Shown here piece after piece: positions 34,112-43,107 of a DNA stretch of 64,000 nucleotides (position 1 is the stretch's first letter; each line of letters opens with the position of its first letter). This DNA is from Acidimicrobiaceae bacterium (GTDB lineage Bacteria; Actinomycetota; Acidimicrobiia; Acidimicrobiales; Aldehydirespiratoraceae). The notes beneath the pieces are model-generated. The model saw only the letters and a list, made by a program, of their open reading frames with translations, did no database searches and was not told the DNA's origin. Made by a program: the position numbers and the translations under genes. The stretch spans positions 124,001 through 188,000 of the forward strand of contig JAPOUM010000041.1 of NCBI GenBank assembly GCA_026708645.1, read 5' to 3'.

Positions 34112-37100
34112 CTAGGAGCCACAGAATGCATCTGGTTGGGGGCGAGCGGGTTCGGCTGTGACAGTGTCGTAGACGCTTTCGCCGTTGTTTTGGTAGCTGA
34201 CGTAGATGTGATCGAAAATGATGTCGACTTTGCGGTCGAACAGTTCGGGGCCGTAGACCTCGGGCAGTTCGGCGTCGAGCACGTCTTTGACGGCGACCTT
34301 CACGGCTGAACGGGTCTGCTGGCGGCGCTTCCAGTCCAGCACGAGCTTGTCCTCGACTCGCTCCAGCAGCTTGCGGGCCGCGCCTCGCACCGCGATCGCT
34401 TCGGCTTTGGTCAGTTCCGGCTCTGGTTTAGTAAGCAAATCGAAGACGGCCAGCTCTGCTTCGGTGGCGCCTTCGCGGACGGCTCGCTGCTCTTGGTCGG
34501 TCAGTTCATCGTTGATGGCTTTGAGCCGACGCAGCTGCTCTTCCAGGTTGTGGGCGCCGGCGTTGTATTCCTCGATCAGGCGCCGGAACCGGTCCGCCAG
34601 CTCCAGCAGGGTCGGGTTCTTGCGAACGGCGCTGTCGAGCCGCCCCTCCAGGTTCCGCTCGGCGGCTTTGGCCGCGGTGCGGCTGTTGTCGGCGAAACGC
34701 ACCGTGAGCTGCTCGAAGTCCACCTGGTTGAGGTCGATCAGCGGATCGGCGCCACCCGAGCCGACGGCGCCCTCGATACTCCCGGGGCCGTTGCCCGAGC
34801 GGATGATGTACTCCTTGGCGGCGACCGACCGGTCGAGCAGATCCGACACCGCGTCGGTCACCCCGCTGATGTCGGGCGCCTCGGCCGACGATTCGATCTT
34901 CGAGGCGATCTTGCGGATCACCGCCACCCAATGAGCAGCCTCCAGGGCTTCAGGGTCGGGCAGCAGCGACTTGAAGGCTTTGCGCGCCTGCCGGGCCAGT
35001 GCCACATACCGGCGACGGGTCTGCTCGTCGATCAGCAGCGCCTCGACGGCGGCTTTCTGCAAAGCCACGAACTCGAAACCTCGCGCGGCCTCCATGGCGG
35101 CAAGGTCGACGTCGTTGTCCGCGCAGAACTCGACGACAGCGGCGAGAGCCGCCCGCAGTGCGGCGACCAGTTCGTCTTTGGGCCGCACGGGCGGATCGAT
35201 ACCGCCGATGCTGCTGCCGACGGCATCGCGACCAGCGGCGTAGACGGCGAGGGCTCTCTCCAGGTTGCGGAACACACCCACATAGTCGACGATGAGACCG
35301 TTGTCCTTGTCGCCGAACACCCGGTTGGCTCGGGCGATGGTCTGCATCAGCAGGTGGTTGCGCATCGGCTTGTCGAGATACACCGTCGAAGTCGAAGGCG
35401 CGTCGAACCCTGTGAGCCACATGGCGCACACGAACACCAGCCGGAACGGATCGTCAGGGTTCTTGAACTTAGAGTCGAGATCCTCGGCGATCATCCGCTT
35501 GCGGTGCTTGGCGATGTCGAGCCCGGCCGCGGCCATGTCGGCTATCTCGTTCTGGGCTTGCGACACGACCACCGCTGTGTCGGTGCCGCGCATGAACTCG
35601 ATCAGCGACTCCAGGTGAGGTCGATCCCATTCGGCGGCGCCCGCCAGCTTGTCTTCGAGTTCGGCCAGACAGCGTGCCCATTCGGCCTCCACCAAGTCGT
35701 GCATGCGCACCGCGGTCGCCTTGTCGATGGCCACGTACATGGCTTTGCCCCGGAATCCCCGGTTGACGAAGTGATGCACCAGATCGGACGCGATCTCGGC
35801 GAGCCGCTGCGGACGGGTGATCAGCTCGTACTGCTGCGAGAAGCGGCGCGCCACCGCCTGCTCCTGTGACTCGTCGAGCGCGGCCTGCTCCAGCAGGTCT
35901 TCCAGCTCGTCGTCGAAGTGCTCGTTGGCGAGCTGCAGCTCGGGGATGCGGTTCTCGTAGTAGAGCGGCACAGTGGCGCCGTCGGAGATCGAGTCACGGA
36001 AGTTGTAGACCGACACGTAATCGCCGAACACCTGCCGGGTCTGTTCCTCGCCTGAGATGAGCGGCGTGCCGGTGAACCCCAGGAACGACGCGTTGGGAAG
36101 CGCCCGGCGCATGTTGGCGGCAAGCGTGTCGTACTGCGAGCGGTGGGCCTCGTCGGTGATCACCACGATGTCATCTCGCTCCGACAGCACCGGCATCGGC
36201 GCGCCAGCCTCGGGCGGTATGAACTTGTGGATCAGGGTGAACACGTAACGCTGGTCCTCGCTGAGCAGCTCACGCAGATGCGCCGACGTCTCGGCGTGTA
36301 CCTGCCGGCCGGAGGTGATCACCCCGGAGTCGGCGAAGTCGCCGTAGAGCTGCTCGTCGAGCTCTTTGCGGTCGGTGACCAGCACGAAAGTCCAGTTGCC
36401 GGGCTGCTTGCGCAGCACCTTCTGGGTGAACCACAGCATCGACAGCGACTTGCCCGATCCCTGGGTGTGCCAGAACACGCCGAGGCGGCCTTGGCGTTGC
36501 CGCAGATCCCGCAGCGCTTCCAGCGAATTGTTGACCCCTAAGAACTGATGATTCTTGGCCAGCGCCTTCACCAGGCCGCCGGGCCGCTCGCTGTAGGCGA
36601 CGAAGTTCTCCACCAAGTCGAGCAGTCGGCGCGGCTCACAGGCGCCTCGCAGCGCCGTTTCCAGCGACACCACGCCCTGCTCGCCCTCGGAGTTGATCTT
36701 CTTCCATTCGTTGAAATGTCCCCACGGAGCGAAGGTCGAGCCGATCAAAGTGTCGGCACCGTTGGAAAGCACCACGAAGGCGTTGCACCAGAACAGATGC
36801 GGGACCGTGTCGCGATAGTCGCGCAGGTTGGCGTCGTAGGCGCTGCGGACATTGACGTGCGAGACCTTCAACTCGATGAGCACCAGCGGGACGCCGTTGA
36901 CGAACAGCACCACATCAGCTCGCCGCTTGTACATGTCGCCTGCGATCCAGAGCTGCGACACCGCCAACCAGTCGTTGGCTTCGGCGTTGTCCCAGTCGAT
37001 GTAACGCACCGTGACCGTCCGGCGCCTGCCGTCGCCGCCGGTCGTGTCGATCTTCGCCCCCGACCGGAGCAGTCCGTAGACCTCGCGGTTGGCCCGAACC

Positions 37101-37360
37101 CCGTCCATCGTCGAGCGGTCTCGTGTCAGCCGCTCGACAGCCTCTGCCAGCGCCTGCTCTGGGATCTCCGGGTTGAGGGAGCGCAGCGCGTCTCGCAGAC
37201 GGTGAACCAGCACCGGCTCGGACCGGGAGTCACGACCGAGCGTGCCGTCCGCGCCCAACACCTCTTCGAAAGCCGACTCCACCTGCCAGCCCAGCTGCTC
37301 CAGCAACCGCAAAGCCGGCTGCTCGACAAGCTCATCCTCGGTCAAGCCTGTCGAGTTCAT
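34112..37360 (-). CDS. hsdR: Type I restriction enzyme, R (motor/nuclease) subunit
   Basis: ATP-driven translocase and endonuclease of a type I R-M complex. 1082 residues. The N-terminal nuclease core shows ADVVLFVNGVPLVLIELKVSH (PD-(D/E)xK with ELK). Superfamily-2 helicase motifs: Walker A FWHTQGSGKSLSMLWF, DEAH box VVITDEAHRSQYD, FLGFTGTPL and later FVCAMWLTGFDAPSTSTVYLDKP, QTIARANRVF. The C-terminal ~300 residues are helical for binding M/S. ATG 37360 overlaps the hsdS stop (ATGA). All motifs are intact, so the system may be active. Confidence 0.96.
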   Translation of the reverse strand: MNSTGLTEDELVEQPALRLLEQLGWQVESAFEEVLGADGTLGRDSRSEPVLVHRLRDALRSLNPEIPEQALAEAVERLTRDRSTMDGVRANREVYGLLRSGAKIDTTGGDGRRRTVTVRYIDWDNAEANDWLAVSQLWIAGDMYKRRADVVLFVNGVPLVLIELKVSHVNVRSAYDANLRDYRDTVPHLFWCNAFVVLSNGADTLIGSTFAPWGHFNEWKKINSEGEQGVVSLETALRGACEPRRLLDLVENFVAYSERPGGLVKALAKNHQFLGVNNSLEALRDLRQRQGRLGVFWHTQGSGKSLSMLWFTQKVLRKQPGNWTFVLVTDRKELDEQLYGDFADSGVITSGRQVHAETSAHLRELLSEDQRYVFTLIHKFIPPEAGAPMPVLSERDDIVVITDEAHRSQYDTLAANMRRALPNASFLGFTGTPLISGEEQTRQVFGDYVSVYNFRDSISDGATVPLYYENRIPELQLANEHFDDELEDLLEQAALDESQEQAVARRFSQQYELITRPQRLAEIASDLVHHFVNRGFRGKAMYVAIDKATAVRMHDLVEAEWARCLAELEDKLAGAAEWDRPHLESLIEFMRGTDTAVVVSQAQNEIADMAAAGLDIAKHRKRMIAEDLDSKFKNPDDPFRLVFVCAMWLTGFDAPSTSTVYLDKPMRNHLLMQTIARANRVFGDKDNGLIVDYVGVFRNLERALAVYAAGRDAVGSSIGGIDPPVRPKDELVAALRAALAAVVEFCADNDVDLAAMEAARGFEFVALQKAAVEALLIDEQTRRRYVALARQARKAFKSLLPDPEALEAAHWVAVIRKIASKIESSAEAPDISGVTDAVSDLLDRSVAAKEYIIRSGNGPGSIEGAVGSGGADPLIDLNQVDFEQLTVRFADNSRTAAKAAERNLEGRLDSAVRKNPTLLELADRFRRLIEEYNAGAHNLEEQLRRLKAINDELTDQEQRAVREGATEAELAVFDLLTKPEPELTKAEAIAVRGAARKLLERVEDKLVLDWKRRQQTRSAVKVAVKDVLDAELPEVYGPELFDRKVDIIFDHIYVSYQNNGESVYDTVTAEPARPQPDAFCGS

Positions 37361-38607
37361 ACGGTCGCCAGCTCCAAGTCGAGGTCAAGCTCCGACAAAT
37401 CCAACTCCCCAGAAACCAACCGAGGCAACAAAAGATCCCGCCCCTCCCGCAACACCTCATTCTGCTGAATGAGCCGCGAGAGCAAGTCGACCATCGGGCC
37501 AACCAAAGCCTCGAACTGTCTGACGACTGAACTTGCTGGCTTCAACAGCAGGATGGACTCCATATCTTTCTTCGTGACAGCGTTGAATATCGTCCCGCCA
37601 CCGATTGAATCTTCAACAACAAACTTATTCTTGATCTGCATAAGCAGAAAGCACTGGTGGTTATCGAGAGCTCGGATTGCGCTGAGACCACGCCCCACCA
37701 CAAGACGATCTGGTGCCACATTAATACGCCCAACAGGCGCTCGGACACTAAACAGAAGATCACCTGGCTCAGCGACTCGCTTATCAACTGTCGTCCACTT
37801 GGTGTGAGTCGGGAACCAATTCCCGAAATCGCTCACGCCTTGATGGAACGGGAGACCCATACCGACATCGTTGTAGTACTCAGACTTAGGAGACTGGCCC
37901 ATGACCAGCGAGCAAGCTTCAACTAAGCGGCCTGTGCTCCAGCCTTTGGGGATCGGGCCGAGGTCGGAGTCGACCAGTTCCACGTCCTCATGCCCTGGAA
38001 ACCTGAAATGCACGAACCACTCTCGATACAGCAAACGAGCCATCTCCTCCAAAACCTCAATCCGCCGCCGATTATTCTCAATCAGCAAGTCGTAGGCATC
38101 CAGTAGATCCGCCACCTTGCTCTGATAGTCAACCGTGGGCAAAGAAACTTCGAAGCTCTCTATATCAGATCGAGTGAGAGCCTCCCGCGTCGCGCCCGAA
38201 CCAGCGATAGCCAGCAGGCTGCTCTTATATGGGCCTGCGAGTGCGCGAGCAATCCATCGAGCATCTGCTACGGATGGATCCGTACGCAAGATCATCACAT
38301 GCTGGTTGACGCGCCCGCCAACAGCTAAGCTGCTGGCGAGACAGCATCTCGCAACAGAAGCTCCTGTGATGTTCAGCAAAACATCATTATCCATAATTTG
38401 AACACGATTCAACAGCTGAGCTTGCGTGTTGTCGATGAAGGCGAGAGATGATCGCTCAAAGCGCAGGTCATGCACATTCATTGAGCGCACCAGAGGTACG
38501 CCAGCGGCTCGATAAGCGTTCTTTCCACCCCGAGGCGTCGCACCGCTTCCGTAGAAGATCAGCAGTTTCCCTAGTCTGGCCCGCGGCCAGCGGAACGCTT
38601 CAGACAT
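37357..38607 (-). CDS. hsdS: Type I restriction enzyme, S (specificity) subunit
   Basis: DNA-sequence recognition subunit. 416 residues with the classical two-repeat layout: target domain 1 (FRWPRARLGKLLIFYGSG... to about 150), first conserved helix (LDAYDLLIENNRRRIEVLEEMARLLYREWF), target domain 2 (GPIPKGWSTGRLVEACSLVMG... to about 355) and a second helical spacer (LVGPMVDLLSRLIQQNEVLREGRDLLLPRL). The target domains are lower in GC than hsdM/hsdR, in keeping with exchange of specificity modules. Overlaps hsdM by 8 bp. Confidence 0.93.
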   Translation of the reverse strand: MSEAFRWPRARLGKLLIFYGSGATPRGGKNAYRAAGVPLVRSMNVHDLRFERSSLAFIDNTQAQLLNRVQIMDNDVLLNITGASVARCCLASSLAVGGRVNQHVMILRTDPSVADARWIARALAGPYKSSLLAIAGSGATREALTRSDIESFEVSLPTVDYQSKVADLLDAYDLLIENNRRRIEVLEEMARLLYREWFVHFRFPGHEDVELVDSDLGPIPKGWSTGRLVEACSLVMGQSPKSEYYNDVGMGLPFHQGVSDFGNWFPTHTKWTTVDKRVAEPGDLLFSVRAPVGRINVAPDRLVVGRGLSAIRALDNHQCFLLMQIKNKFVVEDSIGGGTIFNAVTKKDMESILLLKPASSVVRQFEALVGPMVDLLSRLIQQNEVLREGRDLLLPRLVSGELDLSELDLDLELATV

Positions 38608-40147
38608 GCTCTGTTATCGCCCGACCGATCTCGAATACTTGTGTTGCGAGCGCGTGTGCGGCGGCATTCAGTTCTACAAATTCGCGGTGCAGGTCGGTGA
38701 AGGATGCGGCGAATGTCCCATGCTCAAGTTGCGTAGGGGCAATTCCTACGTAGCGGCCGGGGTTGAGGCTCCAGCCTTGCTCTTCGATCTGCTGCAGCGA
38801 TGCGGAGGCGCACAGGCCCGCAACATCGCTGAATGCTCTGTCGGGAAATACCGCGTCGAGCATCTCCTCGCTTCCAGCGTCGAATTCGGGCAGCTCGCCG
38901 CGCCAGAGGCGCACGATGTTGGCGAGGAACTCGATCTGCTGAGGCGTCCAGTCACGATGGGCTCGGTCGATCTGGTTGTAGATCTCGCGGGCGTCGATGA
39001 ACAGCACCTGATCGGCGCGGCTGGTGCCCCGCTTGCCGCGGTCGAGAAACCACAAGGTCACGGGCAGAGTGACCGTGTAGAACATGTTGGTGCCAACGGC
39101 GATGATCACGTCGACGCTGCGATCCTCGATGAGTCTGCGGCGGATCTCGAGTTCGCTGCTCCGCGCGTCCGACGCGGAGTTGGCCATCACGAAACCCGCC
39201 CGCCCGGTGGCGTTCAGCGCCGAATAGAAGGCCTGTATCCAGATGTAGTTGCCGTTGTCGGGCTTGGGCAGGCCGAACGGGAACCTGAGGTCGTCGCAGA
39301 GCTTGGTCTTGTCGATCTTGTCGACGTTGAAAGGCGGGTTGGCCATGACGAAATCGAACTCGCCGACCGCTTCGTGGAGGTCTTCGTAGTAGGTGTTGCC
39401 TTCGCGGATGTCGCCGCCGAGGCCGTGAACGGCGAGGTTCATCTTGGCGAGATTGACGGTGTCGCCGGTCTTCTCCTGGCCGTAGATCGACAGCTCTTCG
39501 CCGGGGTCGTGGCGGTGGCGCTCCACGAAATGCGCCGACTGCACGAACATGCCGCCCGAGCCGCACGCCGGGTCGTAGATCTTGCCGTGGAACGGTTGGA
39601 GGATCTCGACGATGAGCCGCACGATCGAGGTCGGCGTGAAGAACTCGCCGCCCTTCTGGCCCTCGGCGAAAGCGAAATTGCCGAGGAAATACTCGTAGAT
39701 CAGGCCGAAACCGTCGCCTTCGATCGCTTCGGGCAGCGTTCGCAGCTCTCTCAGCAGCTCGATGAGCACGTCGTCGGGCACACGGGAGTAGTCCCGCGGC
39801 AAGACGCCGCGCAGGTCAGGGTTGTGCGCCTCGACGCCTTCCATCGCCTGGTTGACGGCCTTGCCGACGTCGGCGGCCTCGGGCAGGTCGAGCAGACGCT
39901 CGAACCGTGACTCCTCCGGCAGATAGAGCGCGCCCTCGGCCTGATAGTCGTCGGGTCCGACGGAGCGGCGATCAGAGCCTGCTTCCACGGCTCGGCCGGT
40001 CTGAGTGAACCGCTCGTCGGCGTACCGCAAGAAGATCAGCCCCAGCACAGGCGCCGCATACTCCGAGGCCTTCAGCCCCGAGTTGGCCCTGAGCCGGTCC
40101 GCCGCCTTCCACAGACTCCGCTGCAGTTCACCAAGATCAGTAGCCAC
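38600..40147 (-). CDS. hsdM: Type I restriction enzyme, M (N6-adenine methyltransferase) subunit
   Basis: 515 residues from GTG 40147. The N-terminal helical domain (LGELQRSLWKAADRLRANSG) is followed by AdoMet motif I IYDPACGSGGMFVQSAHFVE and catalytic motif IV FDFVMANPPFNVDKIDK. FGLPKPDNGNYIWIQ and GRAGFVMANSASDARSSELE are typical. A GGAAGG-like ribosome site stands upstream. First gene of the hsdM-S-R operon, divergent from the ASCH gene across a ~180-bp region. Confidence 0.96.
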   Translation of the reverse strand: MATDLGELQRSLWKAADRLRANSGLKASEYAAPVLGLIFLRYADERFTQTGRAVEAGSDRRSVGPDDYQAEGALYLPEESRFERLLDLPEAADVGKAVNQAMEGVEAHNPDLRGVLPRDYSRVPDDVLIELLRELRTLPEAIEGDGFGLIYEYFLGNFAFAEGQKGGEFFTPTSIVRLIVEILQPFHGKIYDPACGSGGMFVQSAHFVERHRHDPGEELSIYGQEKTGDTVNLAKMNLAVHGLGGDIREGNTYYEDLHEAVGEFDFVMANPPFNVDKIDKTKLCDDLRFPFGLPKPDNGNYIWIQAFYSALNATGRAGFVMANSASDARSSELEIRRRLIEDRSVDVIIAVGTNMFYTVTLPVTLWFLDRGKRGTSRADQVLFIDAREIYNQIDRAHRDWTPQQIEFLANIVRLWRGELPEFDAGSEEMLDAVFPDRAFSDVAGLCASASLQQIEEQGWSLNPGRYVGIAPTQLEHGTFAASFTDLHREFVELNAAAHALATQVFEIGRAITEHV

Positions 40148-40274
40148 GCCGAACCCTTCCGCTAGCCCTCACAGCCCCTTTGGCCATGGCCCCTGTGGCC
40201 GCAAGCTCGCTCATACCGCCCCATTGTGTAGCAGCATTACGACACCGCCCAAGCCCCCGCCCCGGCTCGTTGCA

Positions 40275-40301
40275 TTGAAAATGTATTGTTTTTGCTATAA
40301 T
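40275..40301 (+). promoter_or_regulatory. Sigma-70-type promoter for the ASCH gene
   Basis: TTGAAA (40275-40280), 15-bp spacer and the extended -10 TGCTATAAT (TATAAT 40296-40301). AT-rich against the surrounding sequence. Transcription would start near 40308, about 18 nt before ATG 40326. The upstream part CGTTGCATT recurs at the next promoter (40851). Confidence 0.65.
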
Positions 40302-40325
40302 GTCACAGAGCGATGACGAGCGACG

Positions 40326-40775
40326 ATGACTGAGATGCAGGAGCTGGATCCGCATCGGATGGTCGTTCTGTCGCTCAAGCCACGATTCGCGGAAGCGATC
40401 CTCGCCGGGGTGAAGACTGTTGAACTCCGTAGGACCGTGCCGAGAATCGAAGTTCCGACTCGGGCGCTTCTCTACGCCACCACGCCCTTGCGGGCACTGT
40501 TGGGCACCTGCGTCATCAGCCGGGTCCAGACTGCCGGTCTCGCTGCGCTGTGGAGCGAGTACGGCTCACGGGCAGATCTGAGTCATCAAGAGTTCCGGCA
40601 GTACTTCGAAGGCGTCGCGGCGGGCACTGCTCTGGAGTTGGCTCAGCCTCAAGCGCTCAGCCAGCCGATCCCCCTACGCGACTTGCGTACCAGGCAGGAC
40701 GGCTTCCGGCCTCCCCAGAGCTACTCCTACGTCGGCGCCCGGATCGGCAACCAGCTCATACAACAAGCCGCCTGA
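40326..40775 (+). CDS. ASCH/PUA-like domain protein
   Basis: 149 residues. VVLSLKPRFAEAILAGVKTVELRRTVP is the signature start of an ASCH domain (beta-barrel related to PUA), with GTCVISRVQTAGLAALW and a C-terminal PPQSYSYVG barrel strand. The family is thought to bind RNA or nucleotides; some members are amidohydrolases or regulators near toxin-antitoxin genes. Precise role unknown. It has its own strong promoter and lies just upstream of the HTH-ImmA gene in the same direction. Confidence 0.8.
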   Translation: MTEMQELDPHRMVVLSLKPRFAEAILAGVKTVELRRTVPRIEVPTRALLYATTPLRALLGTCVISRVQTAGLAALWSEYGSRADLSHQEFRQYFEGVAAGTALELAQPQALSQPIPLRDLRTRQDGFRPPQSYSYVGARIGNQLIQQAA

Positions 40776-40852
40776 CGGAGATCGACGCTCTGGGGTGCTG
40801 CTCGACGGGGTGTAAAGGCCGCTTGGGCGAGTTCGTCTCCGACTAATCATCG

Positions 40853-40880
40853 TTGCATTTGAATGTATCCGGTCTATCCT
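40853..40880 (+). promoter_or_regulatory. Promoter for the HTH-ImmA/DUF4411 operon
   Basis: TTGCAT (40853-40858), 16-bp spacer, TATCCT (40875-40880). It shares CGTTGCATT and a following GAA..TGTAT with the ASCH promoter, suggesting a common operator or -35 context. Start ATG 40976 is about 90 nt beyond the predicted transcription start. Confidence 0.5.
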
Positions 40881-40975
40881 AGGAAGCCTACCTCAAACCG
40901 TTTCTTCTCGAAGCCCCCAAAGAGACACAAACCGGCTCAGCGCGTGACGCCTTACAGCGAAAGGTCCCTCTGTAG

Positions 40976-42142
40976 ATGGCTGCCACCACCGTTCCGATAT
41001 CAGCGAGCGTGCTGAACTGGGCGCGCGAGGAGGCCGGTCTCACAGAGGCCGACTTGGCCGAACGCGTCAATCTGCCTGTCGCTGACATACAGGCCTGGGA
41101 AGCGGGTGCAGCGCTGCCAACCCAGAGTCAGTTCTCCAAACTGGTCAAAACGCTCAGGCGGCCATCCGCTGTCTTCTTCCTGCCCGAGCCGCCGGTCGCA
41201 GCCGGAATGCCGACCTCGTTGCGCCGAGCGACCTCCCTTCAAGGCCACAAGATCGGCCCCGACGAAGCCCGCCAGATCCGATGGGCTCGCCGTCTGCAGG
41301 GACTCGTGTCATGGATCCTGCGCGACCAGAGTCGAGCACCGGTCACGATCTCGCAGTACAGCTTGGATATGCCACCGGCTAGAGCGGCTGGAATCGAGCG
41401 CGAGCGCTCAGCGGTGCGCATCGACCAGCAGACCTCTTGGAAGAGCGCCTCCGCGGCGTTCAGGGCTTGGAGGAGACACTTAGAGGAACAGGATGTTCTT
41501 GTGCTTCAGCTGAGCATGGGAAGGGGCAACATCCGTGGCTTCGGGGCGTGGGATGACCACGCTCCGCTCGTTGCTGTCAATACGGCCTACCACCCAACCG
41601 CTCGGATTTACACGCTGTTCCATGAATTCGGCCACCTGCTGACACGCAGCGACTCAGCGTGTCAAGACTTTGTCATGCCGGGTCGCCACGACGGGAACGT
41701 TGAACGGTGGTGCGAGCGATTCGCCGCGGCTTTCCTGCTTCCCGAGGAAGCGCTTCGAGCAATGGCCGCTCGCTACGACGTAACGCCGACCTCGCCTACA
41801 ACCGATCCTGATAAGGCACGATTGATCGCGGGGTGCTTCTCAGTGAGCATACGAGCGACTGCCATACGCCTACAGGAGTTCGGACTCGCAGAACCCGCTC
41901 TCCATTCTCGGGTCGTCTCTCAATTCGCTGGTCAAGATTGGAGCGACTCATCGGGTGGCGGCCAAAGTGGAGGCTCCCCTGCCTACGAACAACGAATCAG
42001 GCAGTTGGGCACCCGACTGCCCAACATTCTGCTGTCCGCAGCGGATCGAGGCCAGCTCACGACACGGGACTTGGCTGACCTATTGAATCTGACCACCGGA
42101 AGCCTAGGCGATATGAGAGGTCTATTGCTTGAGTCTGGATGA
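40976..42142 (+). CDS. HTH (XRE) and ImmA/IrrE-type metallopeptidase protein
   Basis: 388 residues. The N-terminal XRE-like helix-turn-helix is WAREEAGLTEADLAERVNLPVADIQAWEAG (about 14-43). The zinc peptidase motif YTLFHEFGHLLTRSD (HExxH) is near residue 220, with RWCERFAAAFLLPEEAL supplying the third ligand region. Such proteins act as antitoxins or as regulators that cleave a repressor. The 3' end overlaps the DUF4411 gene by 14 bp, so the pair is co-translated. It resembles known ImmA-DUF4411 toxin-antitoxin loci. Confidence 0.88.
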   Translation: MAATTVPISASVLNWAREEAGLTEADLAERVNLPVADIQAWEAGAALPTQSQFSKLVKTLRRPSAVFFLPEPPVAAGMPTSLRRATSLQGHKIGPDEARQIRWARRLQGLVSWILRDQSRAPVTISQYSLDMPPARAAGIERERSAVRIDQQTSWKSASAAFRAWRRHLEEQDVLVLQLSMGRGNIRGFGAWDDHAPLVAVNTAYHPTARIYTLFHEFGHLLTRSDSACQDFVMPGRHDGNVERWCERFAAAFLLPEEALRAMAARYDVTPTSPTTDPDKARLIAGCFSVSIRATAIRLQEFGLAEPALHSRVVSQFAGQDWSDSSGGGQSGGSPAYEQRIRQLGTRLPNILLSAADRGQLTTRDLADLLNLTTGSLGDMRGLLLESG

Positions 42143-42653
42143 CATCAACGTCTGGGTAATCGACTCTTCGGCACTAATAGAGATGAAGTTGATTGTGCCT
42201 GTCAATCAGCAGTGGGCGGCCTTCAGGCATCTTGAGCAGATGGTGTCCGACGGCAGTATCGCATTACCGCGTCATGTGATCAACGAGGTCGGGCACATGA
42301 CTCATCCAGACATGCCTGGTGCCTGGGCCACAGGAATGCGGGACCGTTCGCCGCACTCCCCGCAAGCCGACTACGCATACCTGTGTCACGTCATGAAAGT
42401 CTCTGGGGACGTCGTAGACGTCAATAAGGCGAGCGAAGACGCTGATCCATGGGTGCTTGCTTTGGCGTTGCAGCTTCAGGAGTCCATGCTCCTGAAAATC
42501 TGTGTCGTCACAGAAGACACCGTGGATCGCAATCGGATCTCGATGATCACCGCCTGCGAGCGTCTCAACCTTCGGTCGTGCCAAATTCGCGATTTCCTCG
42601 ATCATTGCGGAATCACGATGCGCTCTGCACCCCCCAACCCTGAAGACGCCTGA
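42129..42653 (+). CDS. DUF4411/PIN-like protein, probable toxin partner
   Basis: 174 residues from TTG 42129. The N-terminus VWVIDSSALIEMKLIVP holds the first acidic residue of a PIN-like RNase fold. Further acidic residues appear in ALPRHVINEVGHM, SEDADPWVLALAL and KICVVTEDTVDRN, the order expected for DUF4411. This family sits with HTH-ImmA proteins and is predicted to be a ribonuclease toxin. The 14-bp overlap with the upstream gene supports co-translation. Activity is inferred from family and context only. Confidence 0.75.
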   Translation: MSLDDINVWVIDSSALIEMKLIVPVNQQWAAFRHLEQMVSDGSIALPRHVINEVGHMTHPDMPGAWATGMRDRSPHSPQADYAYLCHVMKVSGDVVDVNKASEDADPWVLALALQLQESMLLKICVVTEDTVDRNRISMITACERLNLRSCQIRDFLDHCGITMRSAPPNPEDA

Positions 42654-42733
42654 CCCAGCCGGACTGTCAGTGCAAGCGCAATCAATCAGAAATTGAGTAG
42701 TCAAAAATTGGGATACTGCCGAGATTGATCCTG

Positions 42734-42781
42734 ACACCGGCCATCATGGCCGATCTCTTGCATCCACCGGTGGAGTTCGCC
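42734..42781 (-). repeat. Solo 48-bp copy of the IS30-element end
   Basis: Matches 12511-12558 with two mismatches and includes the palindrome CGGCCATCATGGCCG and CCACCGGTGGAG. Only the 5' end and the first ~5 transposase codons are present, so this is a remnant of a second element or a solo end. Confidence 0.6.
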
Positions 42782-43107
42782 GTCCTTCAACTATCCCTAG
42801 AACCCGCCCCCGTCGGAGGCCGCTACTGAAGCAGCTTGTTGCCATGTCCGGTGCTGAGCAGCGCTCAGCGCCGCAAGCAGCATGCCTCCACGATCCAGTG
42901 AGGGAAGGCGAACCTCACATGCCAGCCAGAAAGAGTTGCATGTGCCGACACTTTCTCGTATCGTTGCCAGCTAGCCCACCCGGCCCTTTACGGGCCGGGT
43001 TTTTCTTACCATCCGGTCGGCTTGGCGAGCTGACCGACCGGGTCTGGGAGCTGGCAGGCTCTTAAGTCCGTTCCCGTGAGCTGGTACCAACAGTGCCCGC
43101 CCGCACC
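42782..43107. other. Intergenic stretch without recognised gene
   Basis: No convincing reading frame, tRNA or known RNA was found. It contains an intrinsic terminator (listed separately). The sequence before it could be an untranslated tail of the ImmA/DUF4411 unit or an unrecognised small RNA. Confidence 0.3.
42978..43007 (+). terminator. Rho-independent terminator
   Basis: A perfect 9-bp stem ACCCGGCCC/GGGCCGGGT with loop TTTAC, followed by TTTTCTT. It reads on the plus strand and is the cleanest intrinsic terminator in the window. It probably ends the ImmA/DUF4411 transcript. Confidence 0.85.

Noticed and set aside
42840-42980. tRNA or SRP/4.5S RNA before the terminator
   Set aside because: Fragments such as GTCCGG and GCAAGCAG resemble SRP RNA pieces, but no cloverleaf or conserved SRP loop could be folded by eye.
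42844-43065. 73-codon frame across the terminator
   Set aside because: It reads through a perfect rho-independent terminator and has no coding character.
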